64,000 bases of DNA. Source: Akkermansiaceae bacterium UBA6138 (GTDB taxonomy: Bacteria > Verrucomicrobiota > Verrucomicrobiia > Verrucomicrobiales > DEV007). The notes below the pieces were generated by a model. That model made no database searches. It had not been told where the DNA came from and worked only from the letters and a program-made list of their open reading frames with translations. The stretch lies in assembly GCA_002422425.1 (NCBI GenBank), contig DIVG01000026.1, positions 4,924 to 68,923 on the forward strand, given 5' to 3'. Below, piece by piece: positions 63,138 through 64,000 of the stretch; the first letter of the stretch is position 1; each line of letters starts with the position of its first letter. Position numbers and translations under genes: made by a program.

Positions 63138-63242
63138 GAAGTCGTTGGGAAGCGCGCCTTTGCCGTCGCGCCCGCCCGCCCGTTTCGCTTCGAGGTCGAT
63201 GTCCTCGCTGTAAAGGTCGGCGTTGAAAACGGCGTCAGGCAT
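63138..63242 (-). pseudogene. Remnant of an AlbA_2 (divergent AAA-4) domain gene
   Basis: A 35-residue in-frame stretch (MPDAVFNADLYSEDIDLEAK and then GGRDGKGALPNDF) looks like the start of AlbA_2-type DNA-binding proteins, whose next residues are usually W-x-T-Y-S-AFANT. Here the frame instead continues into Arg/Pro-rich sequence without similarity, so I read it as a degraded gene. Lies beside the Fic gene. Confidence 0.4.
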
Positions 63243-63299
63243 GAACAAGATGATTTTTGAATTTCATTCTGATATGAAGTGCGATGCCGGATTGAACGA

Positions 63300-64000
63300 T
63301 CACACCGGCCGGGAAGCGATTTCCTTCAATTTCTCGGAAAGGTTTTCCACGGGGCGGTACCGAAAGGCTTTCCCGATCTTGACCTTGAGAAGTAATCCGT
63401 TGCCGGAGAGTTCGTCGAGATCATTTCGCGAAGTTTGTGCGACGACGTTGTGGCTGTTCTGATGACTGGCCACCGTAAAGGAAACTGCCGGGTGTTTCAG
63501 GGCATGCCGTAGCAGGGCAAGCTGACGATGATTGAATCCACTGCGGTTGTGCAGCAGCGCCTGCATCTTGGCCAGTTCGTCGGACTTTTGCCGAATATAC
63601 TTATGTAGCTGGGAGATGGCCTTCGCGATGACCTCAAGCTGGTGGAGGAGGAAGTAATTCAGGTCGTTATCGTCGGTTTCCGTGTAGAGAAAGGCCCGGT
63701 AATATTTTGCCGGGGACTCAAGAATCGTCTGGGAAATCGAGATAAACTCGAAGAGCCAGAACCTGTGGCGCAACATCGACCAGTAGAAGATCGCCCTCGC
63801 CGTCCGACCATTGCCGTCGACAAAGGGATGGTCGTAGGCGAGCCAGAAATGAAGGATGATCGAGCGGATCACCGGATGAAGGTAACCCTCCATCTTCATG
63901 TCGTTCGCGAAGTCACACATCGCCCCCAGTCGTGCGAGGAGTTCCTCCGCCGGTGGCGGCACGTGGAAGACCTCTCCGGTTTGATCGTCTTCGACGCGAA
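63300..64000 (-). CDS. Fic-family protein (5' end outside window)
   Basis: At least 233 residues; the N-terminus is beyond the window. Core motif HPFVDGNGRTARAIFYW (HPFx[D/E]GNGR) of AMP- or nucleotide-transferring Fic enzymes, preceded by GEVFHVPPPAEEL and LHPVIRSIILHFWLAY. The C-terminal region includes a winged helix-turn-helix-like part (HRQLALLRHALKHPAVSF). The inhibitory motif would be near the N-terminus and cannot be seen. Confidence 0.9.
   Translation of the reverse strand, partial: RVEDDQTGEVFHVPPPAEELLARLGAMCDFANDMKMEGYLHPVIRSIILHFWLAYDHPFVDGNGRTARAIFYWSMLRHRFWLFEFISISQTILESPAKYYRAFLYTETDDNDLNYFLLHQLEVIAKAISQLHKYIRQKSDELAKMQALLHNRSGFNHRQLALLRHALKHPAVSFTVASHQNSHNVVAQTSRNDLDELSGNGLLLKVKIGKAFRYRPVENLSEKLKEIASRPV

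Noticed and set aside
63051..63248. A functional 65-residue protein at the gntK upstream side
   Set aside because: Only the first 35 residues look like a domain start and the rest is Arg/Pro-rich, so I list a remnant instead.
1..64000. CRISPR arrays, insertion sequences or prophage
   Set aside because: No regularly spaced repeats, transposase, integrase or phage structural genes were seen on either strand.

Overview
The window is one contiguous piece of a high-GC bacterial chromosome. I assign it to Verrucomicrobia (PVC superphylum). The strongest marker is a complete four-gene Verru_Chthon cassette (families D, B, C and A, 20795-26383). Other PVC-typical content agrees: a DUF1080 protein, a ThuA-like protein, an NHL-repeat secreted protein, an SHD1-domain protease and a very large secreted protein ending in a cupredoxin. 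Nearly all of the sequence is coding, no gene-free stretch exceeds about 300 bases, and I see no insertion sequence, prophage or CRISPR array.

Layout. 1-2941 (minus strand): a STAS protein, a SpoIIE-type phosphatase, grpE and dnaJ in one operon, so a partner-switching pair is placed with chaperone genes. 3075-14869: a lipoprotein, mazG, rsmE, a secreted protein, a Gfo/Idh/MocA-glycosyltransferase fusion, DUF502, a CDGSH protein, a sigma-54 activator with a degenerate receiver, pepP, an enolase-superfamily enzyme and a SufU-like scaffold. 14980-20594: tRNA-Leu, a SWIM/SNF2 helicase, and hflK-hflC. 20795-27088: the Verru_Chthon cassette plus a fifth secreted protein. 27043-33202 (minus): folP, then a compact NaeI-like/HNH/XRE cluster (28077-30178), then tyrS, an AraC regulator and truA. 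33300-41070: an M23 peptidase, an amidohydrolase, the 1287-residue multidomain protein and a cyclase-like membrane sensor. 41150-48717: a glycosyltransferase, dinB, kdsD, manA, fur, argH, a small membrane protein and a PDZ protein. 48794-57452: ThuA-like, gnd, a MoaE-like/uxaB-like coupled pair, DUF1080, NHL, a staphylococcal-nuclease homologue and aspS. 57631-64000: a metallopeptidase, a zinc-ribbon coiled-coil protein, DUF1802, tRNA-His, rnc, a family 9 glycosyltransferase, gntK, a gene remnant and a truncated Fic protein.

How the genes fit together. gntK and gnd would convert gluconate through 6-phosphogluconate to ribulose 5-phosphate, and kdsD turns that into arabinose 5-phosphate for Kdo. 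With the family 9 and family 2 glycosyltransferases and manA this implies a Gram-negative envelope with lipopolysaccharide-like sugars. The ThuA, DUF1080, NHL, amidohydrolase and uxaB-like genes suggest breakdown of complex or oxidised sugars.

The most unusual locus is the XRE-HNH-NaeI-like cluster. It carries a perfect 11-bp inverted repeat over its predicted promoter, has no methyltransferase, and its NaeI-like protein has lost most of the catalytic residues known for NaeI while keeping the DNA-binding half. It may be an undescribed DNA-targeting or defence module in which a nuclease-dead NaeI scaffold works with an HNH nuclease.
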